The notes under the pieces were generated by a model. It saw nothing but the letters and a program-made list of their open reading frames with translations, was not told where the DNA came from and did no database searches. Shown here one piece after another: positions 47,561-55,922 of a DNA stretch of 64,000 nucleotides. The DNA lies in the NCBI RefSeq assembly GCF_000620705.1, contig NZ_KK211166.1, positions 208,084-272,083 of the forward strand, read 5' to 3'. The translations under genes were made by a program, and so were the position numbers. This stretch comes from Nocardioides sp. URHA0020 (GTDB taxonomy: Bacteria > Actinomycetota > Actinomycetes > Propionibacteriales > Nocardioidaceae). How positions within the stretch are numbered: the stretch's first letter is position 1; every line of letters begins with the position of its first letter.

Positions 47561-48720
47561 GACGCGGCCTTGCGACCGGCGCCGAACGGCACGGCGGCCG
47601 TGGCCGGGCGCTGGGGGGCCGGGTGCTCCCAGAGGCCGCGGCGGGCCAGCTCGGGCAGCACGCCCTCGCCGAACCAGTAGGACTCCTCCAGGTGCGGGTA
47701 GCCGGAGAGCACGAACTCGTCGATCCCGACCGCCTGGTACTGCTCGATGAGGTCGGCGATCTCGGCGTGGCTGCCGACCATCGCCGTGCCGGCGCCCCCG
47801 CGGACCAGGCCGACACCGGCCCACAGGTTGGGGTGGATCTCGAGGCCGTCCTTGGAGCCCTGGTTGAGCTGGAGCATCCGGGCCTGGCCGACGGACTCGC
47901 TCCTCTTCAACCCCTCCTGCACCCGGGCGATCTCCTCCTCCGAGATGCCGGCGAGCAGCCGGTCGGCCTCCGCCCACGCCTCCTCGGAGGTGTCGCGGGC
48001 GATGGTGTGGAGCCGGATGCCGAAGCGGATCCGGCCCTCGCGACCCTCGGCTGCGGCGAGCCTGCGGATCCACTCGACCTTCTCGGCCACCGCGGCCGGC
48101 GGCTCGCCCCAGGTCAGGTAGACGTCGACGTGCTTGGCGGCCACCCGACCGGCGGCCGGTGACGAGCCACCGAAGTAGATCTCGGGCAGGGGGTCAGGGA
48201 CCTGGCTGAGGACCGCGTCCTCGACGCGCAGGTGCTGCCCCTCGAAGGTCACCGGCTCACCGGTCCACAGCCGGCGGACGATCGTGAGGAACTCGTCGCA
48301 GCGGTCGTAGCGGCCGTCTTTGTCCAGGAAGTCGCCGAACATCCGCTGCTCCTTGCTCTCCCCGCCGGTGACGACGTTGAGGGCGAGGCGGCCGCCGGAG
48401 AGGTTCTGGAAGCTGCCCGCCATCTGCGCGGCGAGGTACGGCGAGGCCAGGCCGGGACGGAACGCCACCAGGAACTTCAGCCGCTCCGAGACCTGGCTGA
48501 GCATCGCCGTGGTCACCCAGGCGTCCTCGCACCAGGCGCCGGTGGGCGTCAGCGCCGCCTCGAAGCCGAGCTGCTCCGCGCTCCGGGCGATCTGGCCGAG
48601 GTAGGGCACCGACGCCGGTCGGCCGGACGCGCCGACCTCGACGCCGTGGCCGCCGCCGACCACCTGCCGGCCGTCGCCACCGTTGGTCGGCAGGAACCAG
48701 TGGAACTTCAGCTTGCTCAT
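47557..48720 (-). CDS. ssuD: Alkanesulfonate monooxygenase-like LLM enzyme
   Basis: A 387-residue flavin-dependent LLM monooxygenase resembling SsuD, which releases sulfite from alkanesulfonates with FMNH2 and oxygen. Typical segments are FHWFLPTNGGDGR, FLVAFRPGLASPYLAAQMAGSFQNLSGGRLALNVVTGG and the C-terminal LSGYPHLEESYWFGEGVLPEL. Coupling to two flavin reductases supports the assignment. No ssuABC sulfonate transporter is next to it. A divergent LysR-type gene lies 125 bases upstream and probably regulates it. Dimethylsulfone- or other sulfonate-specific relatives are possible. Confidence 0.88.
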   Translation of the reverse strand: MSKLKFHWFLPTNGGDGRQVVGGGHGVEVGASGRPASVPYLGQIARSAEQLGFEAALTPTGAWCEDAWVTTAMLSQVSERLKFLVAFRPGLASPYLAAQMAGSFQNLSGGRLALNVVTGGESKEQRMFGDFLDKDGRYDRCDEFLTIVRRLWTGEPVTFEGQHLRVEDAVLSQVPDPLPEIYFGGSSPAAGRVAAKHVDVYLTWGEPPAAVAEKVEWIRRLAAAEGREGRIRFGIRLHTIARDTSEEAWAEADRLLAGISEEEIARVQEGLKRSESVGQARMLQLNQGSKDGLEIHPNLWAGVGLVRGGAGTAMVGSHAEIADLIEQYQAVGIDEFVLSGYPHLEESYWFGEGVLPELARRGLWEHPAPQRPATAAVPFGAGRKAAS

Positions 48721-48844
48721 CAGGCGCCCCTCGCGTCGTCACTTATGTCTATCAGAGTGCGCGACTTAAGCCGGAGATGCAAGGCGGACCAGGTCACCGC
48801 ACGCACGGTTCCGACGACGGGGTGATAGGCGCTACCTTTCACCG

Positions 48845-49774
48845 ATGCGGATCGAGCAGCTGGAGTACCTCGCGGCCGTGACCCAGCACGGGTCCCTGCG
48901 CCGCGCGAGCGAGCAGCTGCACATCTCGCAGCCGGCCCTGAGCGAGGCCGTCACCAAGCTCGAGCGCGAGCTGGGCGTGACCCTCCTGGACCGGCGGCGC
49001 TCCGGCGCGCGGATCAGCCAGCGCGGCAGCGAGCTGCAGGAGTTCATGGTGGAGGTGCTGGAGGCCGTCGACCGGCTCCGTACGGCGGCCGGCGACCAGC
49101 AGGCCGGCCACCCCGTGGTCCGGGTCGGGACCGTGAGCACCGCGACGTCGACGCTGCTGGTGCCGGCGGTGCGCGAGTTCCGCGACAGCCACGGCGCGAG
49201 CACGGTCGAGGTGCTCAACCTCCAGCAGGCCGAGATCGACCAGGCGCTGCGCGAGGGCAGCCTCGACCTCGGCCTGGTCAACGTGCTCGCCGGCGACGAC
49301 CCGCCCGCGGATCTCGTCGGCACCACGCTGGTCCACGGCCGACCGGTGGCGGTGCTCCCGGCCGGCCACCCGCTCGCGGCGTACGACGAGGTCAGCACCG
49401 ACCAGCTGCGTGCGGAGCCGTTCGTCGCGATGCGGGCCGGCTACCTGATGCACCGCTTCGTGCACCGCCTCTTCGGGGCGGAGATGCCGGCCATCTCCTA
49501 CAGCACCGACGGCGCCGAGCTCGGCAAGGTGATGGTCGCCGAGGGCCTGGGCCCGACCGTGCTGCCGGACTACAGCGTCATCGGCGACCCGATGGAGCGA
49601 GCGGGGCTGATCACCTACCGGCCGCTCGCCGACGACCGGACCTCGGTCAGCCTGGTCCTGCGCCGACGCCCCCAGCAGCACGTGCCGCGCGCCGTGCGCG
49701 ACCTCGAGGCGGCCCTGGTGGCCCAGGCGCGCCGCACGGACCTGGACCTGCGGGAACCGAAGCGCCGCCGCTGA
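48845..49774 (+). CDS. LysR-family transcriptional regulator
   Basis: A 309-residue LysR regulator. The N-terminal winged helix-turn-helix is MRIEQLEYLAAVTQHGSLRRASEQLHISQPALSEAVTKLE; the effector domain starts near residue 95 (VVRVGTVSTATSTLLVPAV). It is divergent from the sulfonate monooxygenase operon, so a CbbR/Cbl-like role in sulfur control is plausible but unproven. The 124-base spacer holds TTATGTC...GCGACTTAAG stretches that could be LysR sites. The DUF4349 gene follows 13 bases after its stop. Confidence 0.92.
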   Translation: MRIEQLEYLAAVTQHGSLRRASEQLHISQPALSEAVTKLERELGVTLLDRRRSGARISQRGSELQEFMVEVLEAVDRLRTAAGDQQAGHPVVRVGTVSTATSTLLVPAVREFRDSHGASTVEVLNLQQAEIDQALREGSLDLGLVNVLAGDDPPADLVGTTLVHGRPVAVLPAGHPLAAYDEVSTDQLRAEPFVAMRAGYLMHRFVHRLFGAEMPAISYSTDGAELGKVMVAEGLGPTVLPDYSVIGDPMERAGLITYRPLADDRTSVSLVLRRRPQQHVPRAVRDLEAALVAQARRTDLDLREPKRRR

Positions 49775-49787
49775 CGTCCCAGCGAGC

Positions 49788-50807
49788 ATGAACCTGACTC
49801 GCGCTCGCGTCCTGATCCCGGCGGCCGTCCTGACGGCGCTCGCCCTGACCGGCTGCTCGGGCAGCGGCAACGACGGTGACTCCGGTGGCTCGGGTGGCTC
49901 GGGTGGTGATGCGTCGTACGCCGGGGAGGCACCGGCCGCCCGCGACGGTGACGTCGCCCCCGAGGCACTGGCCGGGGGCGGGACCGCCGGCTCTGTGACC
50001 GACCCCGTGACCGGCTCGGCCGCCGGCTCCGACGACAGCGACGCCGCGGCGGAGCCGGGATCCGCCGACGGGACGGAGCCGCTCAGCACGCAGGAGCAGT
50101 CCCTGATCCGCACCGGCAACGTGGCGCTCCGCGCCGACGACGTCGGCCGGGCCCAGATCAGGGTGCAGAAGGTCGTCGACCGCTACGCCGGCCAGGTCAG
50201 CGACGAGGACACCCAGTCCGATGACGACGGCACGCCCACCTACACCCGGATGGAGCTGCGGATCCCGACGAAGGACTTCGACAAGGCGGTCCGCGAGCTC
50301 AAGGGCGCGGGGGACCTCGAGTCGGCCACGACCAAGCAGCAGGACGTCACCGACCAGGTCATCGACGTGCGGACGCGGCTGGCCGTGCAGAAGCGCAGCA
50401 TCGCCCGGATCACGGTGCTCTTCCAGCAGGCCAAGACCATCCGCGACATCATGGCGATCGAGGCCGAGCTGTCACAGCGGCAGGCGGAGCTCGAGTCGCT
50501 CGAGCAGCAGTCGGCCCAGCTCGCCAACGTCACGTCGATGTCCACCATCGTCGTGAGCATCGACGAGACCCCGACCGACAAGCCCGCCCGGGACGACACG
50601 ACCGACGACGCCGGCTTCCTCGCGGGGCTCAGCGCCGGCTGGGGTGCGCTGGCGACCTTCGCGGTCGGCGCGGCCACCGTCGTGGGAGCAGTGCTGCCGT
50701 GGGCGGTCGCGCTCGCGGTCGTCGCGATCCCGGTCCTGCTGCTGGTGCGGTCCGCGCGACGCCGTACGCCGTCCGTGGCCGTCGAGACGTCTCAGCCGAG
50801 CGAGTAG
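49788..50807 (+). CDS. DUF4349 domain lipoprotein
   Basis: A 339-residue lipoprotein: lipobox LALTGC at about 19-24, a Gly/Ser/Asp-rich linker to about residue 100, then the DUF4349 domain ([50 protein letters not shown]). A coiled-coil follows at about 210-245 ([20 protein letters not shown]), with two C-terminal transmembrane segments (about 278-318). The family's role is unknown. It may be co-transcribed with the LysR-type gene. Its end overlaps the convergent hemE stop by 16 bases. Confidence 0.88.
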   Translation: MNLTRARVLIPAAVLTALALTGCSGSGNDGDSGGSGGSGGDASYAGEAPAARDGDVAPEALAGGGTAGSVTDPVTGSAAGSDDSDAAAEPGSADGTEPLSTQEQSLIRTGNVALRADDVGRAQIRVQKVVDRYAGQVSDEDTQSDDDGTPTYTRMELRIPTKDFDKAVRELKGAGDLESATTKQQDVTDQVIDVRTRLAVQKRSIARITVLFQQAKTIRDIMAIEAELSQRQAELESLEQQSAQLANVTSMSTIVVSIDETPTDKPARDDTTDDAGFLAGLSAGWGALATFAVGAATVVGAVLPWAVALAVVAIPVLLLVRSARRRTPSVAVETSQPSE

Positions 50808-51847
50808 GCCTGGACGAAGTCGGTCAGCCGCTTGAGCTGGTCGGGGTCCGTCGACGGCAGCACGCCGTGGCCGAGGTTGAAGACGTGGCCGCGGGCGGCG
50901 CGGCCGGCCTCGATGATCTCGCCGGCGCGGGCCGTCATCACCTCGGTGGGGGCGAAGACGAGGGTCGGGTCGAGGTTGCCCTGGACCGCGCGGTCGCCCA
51001 CGCGCCCGATCGCGTCGTCGAGCGGGGTGCGCCAGTCGACGCCGACCACGTCGGCGCCGGCCTCACCCATCAGCGCGAGCAGGTTCGAGGTGCCGACGCC
51101 GAAGTGGATGCGCGGCACACCCAGCGCGCCGGCCCGCTCCAGCACGCGGGTCGAGTGGGCCATCACGTGCTCGCGGTAGTCGCGGGGGGTGAGCGCACCG
51201 GCCCACGAGTCGAAGAGCTGGATCGCCGAGGCGCCGGCGCCGACCTGCACCTCCAGGTAGGACGCGGAGATGCCCGCGATCTTGCGCATCAGCGCATCCC
51301 AGACGTCCGGGGCGCCGAACATCATCGCCTTGGTCTTCGCGTGGTCCTTGGAGGGACCGCCCTCGACCAGGTACGACGCCACCGTGAACGGCGCGCCGGC
51401 GAACCCGATGAGCGGCGTGCCCCCGAGCTCCGCGACCAGGCCGCGGACGGCCTGGGTGATGAACGGCACGTGCTCGGGCGTCAGGTCGGGGATCGCCTCG
51501 ACGTCGGCCAGGGTGCGCACCGGCTCGGCGACGACCGGACCGACCCCGGGCTTGATGTCGAGGTCCACGCCGACGGCCTTGAGCGGCAGCACGATGTCGG
51601 AGAAGAAGATGGCCGCGTCGACGCCGTACCGGCGGACCGGCTGGAGCGTGATCTCGATGACCAGGGCCGGGTCCATGCAGGACTCGAGCATGCCGACACC
51701 CTCGCGGATGGCGAGGTATTCCGGCAGCGACCGACCAGCCTGGCGCATGAACCAGACCGGGGTGTGCGGCACCGGTTCGCCGCGCACGGCCTTGAGGAAG
51801 GCACTCTCGCTGAGCGGCGCGGACGGAACGTCGTGCGGGTCGGGCAT
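50792..51847 (-). CDS. hemE: Uroporphyrinogen decarboxylase
   Basis: A 351-residue enzyme that converts uroporphyrinogen III to coproporphyrinogen III. Signatures are [14 protein letters not shown] near residue 40, [30 protein letters not shown] and [16 protein letters not shown] near the end. The start MPDPHDVPS has GAGG at a suitable distance; a longer form from an upstream ATG is rejected. It is divergent from the DUF3000 gene. In relatives hemE sits directly beside hemY; here the sulfonate and DUF4349 genes intervene. Confidence 0.97.
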   Translation of the reverse strand: MPDPHDVPSAPLSESAFLKAVRGEPVPHTPVWFMRQAGRSLPEYLAIREGVGMLESCMDPALVIEITLQPVRRYGVDAAIFFSDIVLPLKAVGVDLDIKPGVGPVVAEPVRTLADVEAIPDLTPEHVPFITQAVRGLVAELGGTPLIGFAGAPFTVASYLVEGGPSKDHAKTKAMMFGAPDVWDALMRKIAGISASYLEVQVGAGASAIQLFDSWAGALTPRDYREHVMAHSTRVLERAGALGVPRIHFGVGTSNLLALMGEAGADVVGVDWRTPLDDAIGRVGDRAVQGNLDPTLVFAPTEVMTARAGEIIEAGRAARGHVFNLGHGVLPSTDPDQLKRLTDFVQAYSLG

Positions 51848-51917
51848 GTGTGAAGCCTCGCAGGTCGGTCGGCGTGTTCCCACATCGGCAATGCGCGGAC
51901 CGACCTACTGTGAGCAC

Positions 51918-52556
51918 ATGGTGGTCGGTCAGGAGACACACCCGGCGACGGGTGCGAGCACGGCTCCGGTCGAGTTCCGGGAGGCCGTGGCCACCATGCA
52001 CGCCGCCCGGCTGCGCCCGGAGATCCTCTGTGAGGAGATGCCCGCGCCCCAGCGGATCGCTCCGTGGGCCTCCGCGCTGTCGGCCGACGTCACCGTCGAC
52101 GACGTCGACATCGGGACCGGCCGGATCATCCTGCTCCACGACCCCGCGGGCAACGACGCGTGGGCGGGCACCTTCCGCTGCGTCGCCTACGCCCGCGCCG
52201 AGGTCGACCTGGAGCTGATCACCGACCCGATGCTGGCCATGGTCGGCTGGACCTGGCTCACCGAGGCGCTCGACGAGCACCACGCGTCGTACGTCGCCGC
52301 CTCCGGCACGGTCACCCGGGTGGCCACGGAGAGCTTCGGCGGCATGGCCGACGAGGGCGGGACCGCCCAGATCGAGATCCGGGCCTCCTGGACGCCGGTG
52401 CCGCCCGAGGACGCCTCGGACCTGGCGCCGCTGGACCTCGCGCCCCACGTCGAGGCCTGGGGTGAGCTGCTGTGCACCTCGGCCGGGCTGCCGCCTGTGC
52501 CCGACGGGGTCGCCGTGATGCCCAGTCGACGCGGTCAACGGGGCGGCGGACGCTGA
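51918..52556 (+). CDS. DUF3000 family protein
   Basis: A 212-residue cytosolic protein with the DUF3000 pattern: PVEFREAVATMHAARLRPEILCEEMPAPQRIAPWASALSADV, then GRIILLHDP and GMADEGGTAQIEIRASWTP. It is conserved in actinobacteria between hemE and the RNase D-like gene, as here. Function unknown. It is divergent from hemE (70-base spacer) and 4 bases upstream of the RNase D-like gene, so the two are co-transcribed. Confidence 0.93.
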   Translation: MVVGQETHPATGASTAPVEFREAVATMHAARLRPEILCEEMPAPQRIAPWASALSADVTVDDVDIGTGRIILLHDPAGNDAWAGTFRCVAYARAEVDLELITDPMLAMVGWTWLTEALDEHHASYVAASGTVTRVATESFGGMADEGGTAQIEIRASWTPVPPEDASDLAPLDLAPHVEAWGELLCTSAGLPPVPDGVAVMPSRRGQRGGGR

Positions 52557-52560
52557 CCCG

Positions 52561-53871
52561 ATGCCCGACGAAGACGACACCACCCCTGTCCCGCCCGCTG
52601 CACCTGCACCGCCGATGCTCACGCTGCGCGACGGCATGCCCCCGCTCATCGAGACCGCACCCGCGCTTGCCGAGATGTGCGAGAAGATCGCCGCCGGCAC
52701 GGGTCCGGTGGCGATCGACGCCGAGCGCGCGTCCGGCTACCGGTACTCCTCGCGCGCCTACCTGATCCAGCTGCGCCGTGAGGGCGCCGGCTCCTTCATG
52801 GTGGACCCGATCGGGTTCGACTCGCTCGCGCCGCTCCAGGACGCACTCGAGGGCACCGAGTGGATCCTGCACGCAGCGACCCAGGACCTGCCCTGCCTCA
52901 ACGAGGTCGGCCTCTACCCCACGGCCCTCTTCGACACCGAGCTCGCCGGTCGCCTGCTCGGCTACCCGCGGGTCGGGCTGGCGACGCTGGTCGAGACGCT
53001 GCTCGGCTACCACCTCGCCAAGGAGCACTCCGCCGTCGACTGGTCGACCCGGCCGCTCCCCACGCCGTGGCTGGAGTACGCCGCCCTCGACGTCGAGGTG
53101 CTGCTCGAGCTGCGCGAGCTGATGGTCGCCGAGCTGGCGGAGACCGGCAAGACCGAGTGGGCTCGCCAGGAGTTCGACTACCTCCGCAGCTTCACGCCCG
53201 CCGTCCGCACGGAGGCCTGGCGGCGTACGTCGGGCGTGCACCGGGTCCGCGGACGACGCTCGCTCGCCGCCGTACGCGAGCTCTGGGAGACCCGCAACGA
53301 GATCGCCGAGCAGCGCGACGTCAGCCTCGGCCGGATCCTCCCGGACGCCGCGATCGTGGTCGCCGCCCAGGCACTGCCGACCGACCGCGACGCGCTGATG
53401 GCCACCAAGGGCTTCCACGGCCGCGGCGCCGACCGCTACGCCCCGCGCTGGGTCGCCGCGCTGGCCCGCGCAGCCGCGCTCGACGAGGACGAGCTTCCGA
53501 CGCGCGCCCCCCGCGGAGACGGCCCGCCCCTCCCCCGCGCCTGGGCCGAGAAGGACCCCGTCGCCGCTCGGCGGCTCACGTTCGCCCGAGAGGCCCTGCT
53601 GGCCCTGGCCGAGGAGCAGCACCTCCCCGTCGAGAACGTCCTCACCCCCGACTACCTGCGCCGGACCCTCTGGACGCCGCCAGCAACCCGCGACCCGGCG
53701 CAGCTGGCCACCGCCGTCGCCGACCAGCTCGCGGCGTACGGCGCTCGCCCCTGGCAGATCGGCCTCGCCGGTCCGGTCCTGGTCGACGCGATCCTGAACG
53801 CGGACATCGAGCCGGAGGTCGAGCCGGCAGCGCCGGAACCGGTCGCCGAGGAGACCCCCTCCGAGGAGTGA
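52561..53871 (+). CDS. RNase D-like 3'-5' exonuclease with HRDC domain
   Basis: A 436-residue DEDDy exonuclease-type protein. Catalytic residues are Asp53/Glu55 (AIDAERAS), Asp109 (HAATQDLPCL), and Tyr173/Asp177 (YAALDVEVL). An HRDC nucleic-acid-binding domain follows at about 230-305 (RSLAAVRELWETRNEIAEQRDVSLGRILPD). RNase D trims 3' ends of structured RNAs; this actinobacterial group is probably similar. The N-terminal 30 residues are acidic and Pro-rich. In relatives dxs lies next; here an HNH gene takes that place. Confidence 0.92.
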   Translation: MPDEDDTTPVPPAAPAPPMLTLRDGMPPLIETAPALAEMCEKIAAGTGPVAIDAERASGYRYSSRAYLIQLRREGAGSFMVDPIGFDSLAPLQDALEGTEWILHAATQDLPCLNEVGLYPTALFDTELAGRLLGYPRVGLATLVETLLGYHLAKEHSAVDWSTRPLPTPWLEYAALDVEVLLELRELMVAELAETGKTEWARQEFDYLRSFTPAVRTEAWRRTSGVHRVRGRRSLAAVRELWETRNEIAEQRDVSLGRILPDAAIVVAAQALPTDRDALMATKGFHGRGADRYAPRWVAALARAAALDEDELPTRAPRGDGPPLPRAWAEKDPVAARRLTFAREALLALAEEQHLPVENVLTPDYLRRTLWTPPATRDPAQLATAVADQLAAYGARPWQIGLAGPVLVDAILNADIEPEVEPAAPEPVAEETPSEE

Positions 53872-53940
53872 GCCCCCGCCGGACTTCGCGGCGATCGCTG
53901 CTCGTCGGCCTGATCGGTGGAGACCTCCCTTCGAGAACTT

Positions 53941-53960
53941 CTGCCGACAGTCGTCGGCAG
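53941..53960. terminator. Hairpin between convergent genes
   Basis: CTGCCGAC-AGTC-GTCGGCAG is a perfect 8-bp stem with a 4-base loop, between the RNase D-like gene (stop 53871) and the HNH gene (stop 54001). No clear U-tract follows. Confidence 0.5.
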
Positions 53961-54000
53961 GTGGACCGTCATGGGCCGGGCCCGGAGCCGATCACCTGGC

Positions 54001-55248
54001 TTATTGGCGTCGCGTGAAGGTGACCTTGCCGTTGTGGTGCTTCTCCATGTCGTAGGTCGGGTCGTGGGCTCGGGCGTGGTGTCTTGGGCAGAGCAGCCCG
54101 GCGTTGTCGAGGTCGGAAGGGCCGCCGTCGGTCCACCTGGTCCAGTGGTGGGCGTGGCACATCCACGGTGGCCAGTCACAACCCTCAGCCACACAACCAC
54201 CGTCGCGGAGGGACAGGGCGGTGAGCTGCGCCTTGGTGAAGAACCGTCTGGCCCTGCCGGCGTCAAGGACTTCGGAGTCGGCGCCGAGGACGACCGGGAT
54301 GATCTTCGCGGTGCACGCCAGCCGACGGGCTGCGGCTGGGCTGATGCGCTCTCCGGTGTCGAGGATCCCGGCCTTGTCCAGCTGTCCGAGGAGGGCGTCG
54401 AGGGCGATCGTGACCACGATCGTCGCGTCCCTGCCCCCGACCTGCGGGAGGTCCTTGGCGCTGATGCGGTCGATGAGCTCGCAGAACGCTCGGCCCATCC
54501 GCTCCGGACCCGGCCGCCTCTCCACCCGGGGGCCGTGGGTGGCGGCGAGGTGCTTGGGGGCGGCGAGCGCGAGGAGCATCTTCTTGAGCTCTGCTGCCTG
54601 GAGGGCGGGGAGGGTGAAGCGTCCGTGGACCTTGCCGTGGCCGTCGTCGCTCATCGTGAGCCGGCACGCTTGTGCCGCTTTGGTCTGTTCTCGTTCGAGG
54701 AGGTCGGACTCGTGCTGGTCGGCCAGATCCGGGGCGATGACCTCCAGCAGCCGACGCCCGAGAATCGTGAGGCGCTTCGCGTCGTGCTCCTGTGCGGCGG
54801 TGACGAGGTGCTCCTCGGCCCTGGCCAGCAGCTCCGAGTCGAGACCGTCGGGGAGCGCCCTGATGGAGCGGATGATCACGTCGGCCTGCTCCAGGCGGAG
54901 GTTCCCGTGGGCGAGCGCTGACCGGACCCGGTCGTAGGTGGCCAGGTCGTGGCCGAGGTGGACCGTGCGCGCCGCTGCCGACCGGGTCTGCCTGGTCTGG
55001 TGCGCCAGCCAGTTCGCGGTGCTGGTGGCTCCCACGTCGGTGCCGACCTCGACCTCGTCGGCGTGCGCGGCGACCCGGGCTTCGAGTTCGATCACCTGAG
55101 CCTTGAGGCGGCCCAGTTCCATCAGCGTGGTGGCTGCTTCGGGAGCGCTCATGGACCACACCGACGCCTCCACCAGGGTGTCAGCGATCCCGCGCATCCG
55201 CGCGGTCGCTTCCGCCACCTGGTGGTGAGGTGTGGTCATCGCCGTCAT
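54001..55248 (-). CDS. HNH endonuclease-like protein with DUF222 (13E12 family)
   Basis: A 415-residue protein of the REP13E12-like family. The N-terminal 300 residues form DUF222 (TARMRGIADTLVEASVWSM, RRLLEVIAPDLAD, AAELKKMLLALAAPKH). The C-terminus is an HNH nuclease domain: CVAEGCDWPPWMCHAHHWTRWTDGGPSDLDNAGLLCPRHH, with the HH and metal-site residues intact. Such genes are multi-copy in Mycobacteria and Nocardioides and look mobile, though transposition has not been shown. The start could be either of two ATGs three codons apart (55248 or 55239). It is followed upstream by a REP-like repeat cluster. Confidence 0.87.
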   Translation of the reverse strand: MTAMTTPHHQVAEATARMRGIADTLVEASVWSMSAPEAATTLMELGRLKAQVIELEARVAAHADEVEVGTDVGATSTANWLAHQTRQTRSAAARTVHLGHDLATYDRVRSALAHGNLRLEQADVIIRSIRALPDGLDSELLARAEEHLVTAAQEHDAKRLTILGRRLLEVIAPDLADQHESDLLEREQTKAAQACRLTMSDDGHGKVHGRFTLPALQAAELKKMLLALAAPKHLAATHGPRVERRPGPERMGRAFCELIDRISAKDLPQVGGRDATIVVTIALDALLGQLDKAGILDTGERISPAAARRLACTAKIIPVVLGADSEVLDAGRARRFFTKAQLTALSLRDGGCVAEGCDWPPWMCHAHHWTRWTDGGPSDLDNAGLLCPRHHARAHDPTYDMEKHHNGKVTFTRRQ

Positions 55249-55400
55249 GGTCCTAGCCAACCTCGACCAGCCGACATCTGCATCCGTGCTCCGCGCGACT
55301 GTGGACGGCGGTGTCACCAGGGATCCTGTGAACGAAAAGTGGCCACGAGAGCTCCTCGACACCGCCGCGGTGGGTTGGTCGCCCGCTGGTCCGAGAACCT

Positions 55401-55448
55401 CGGTGGTTGAGGTGCGAGGGCCCCCAGGCCCGAGCCGCGAGACCACCC
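55401..55448 (+). repeat. REP-like unit 1 (direct)
   Basis: It begins CGGTGGTTGAGGTGCGAGGG and ends GAGACCACCC. Its ends are complementary and it has an inner GGGCC..CAGGCCC stem, so it folds as one imperfect hairpin. It differs from units 2 and 3 in its right arm (CCGCGAGACC against CCTCGAAACC). Confidence 0.8.
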
Positions 55449-55462
55449 ACCCAGAGACGACT

Positions 55463-55510
55463 CGGTGGTTGAGGTGTGAGGGCCCCCAGGCCCGAGCCTC
55501 GAAACCACCC
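55463..55510 (+). repeat. REP-like unit 2 (direct)
   Basis: Same 48-base layout as unit 1, with GGTGGTTGAGGTGTGAGGG at the left and CCTCGAAACCACCC at the right. Confidence 0.85.
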
Positions 55511-55533
55511 AGCCGGAGAGGTCCAGGTCAGCT

Positions 55534-55581
55534 CGGTGGTTGAGGTGCGAGGGCCGCCAGGCCCGAGCCTCGAAACCACCC
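55534..55581 (+). repeat. REP-like unit 3 (direct)
   Basis: Same layout as unit 2, with a GGGCCGCCAGGCCC centre. The spacer between units 2 and 3 is 23 bases. Confidence 0.85.
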
Positions 55582-55680
55582 AGCCACAGAGGACCAGGGC
55601 GGCGATACGCGGCGTAGCTGACTGTCGGCGCCCGACCCGAACGCACCCGCAGGCCGCGCTCATCGCCCTGCCTTCGCTGC

Positions 55681-55728
55681 GGGGGTTTCGAGGCTCGGGG
55701 CTGGCGCGCCTCACACCTCAACCACCGG
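55681..55728 (-). repeat. REP-like unit 4 (inverted)
   Basis: The reverse orientation of the same element: GGGTTTCGAGGCTCGGGG, a GCTGGCGCGCC centre, and CACACCTCAACCACCGGG. The centre differs from units 1-3, which marks a second sub-type. Confidence 0.85.
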
Positions 55729-55764
55729 GTCGCAGGCCGCGCTCACTGCCGCTTCTCCGTTGCA

Positions 55765-55812
55765 GGGGTTTCGAGGCTCGGCGCTAGCGCGCCTCACACC
55801 TCAACCACCGGG
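55765..55812 (-). repeat. REP-like unit 5 (inverted)
   Basis: Same sub-type as unit 4, centre GCGCTAGCGCGCC. The spacer before it carries GCAGGCCGCGCTCACTGCCG, a motif also seen in part before unit 6. Confidence 0.85.
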
Positions 55813-55844
55813 GTCGCAAGCCCTGCTCACTGCCTTACCGCTGC

Positions 55845-55894
55845 GGGGGTTTCGAGGCTCGGCGCTGGCGCGCCTCACACCTCAACCACCGGGG
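55845..55894 (-). repeat. REP-like unit 6 (inverted)
   Basis: Same sub-type as units 4 and 5, centre GCGCTGGCGCGCC. It ends 29 bases before the stop of the solute-binding protein gene, so it may also serve as its terminator. Confidence 0.85.
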
Positions 55895-55922
55895 CGCCCT
55901 CGCAGCTCGACCCCGCCCGATG

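Noticed and set aside
55401..55894. The repeat cluster as a CRISPR array
   Set aside because: Units are palindromic, occur in both orientations, have unequal gaps of 14 to 99 bases and there are no cas genes.
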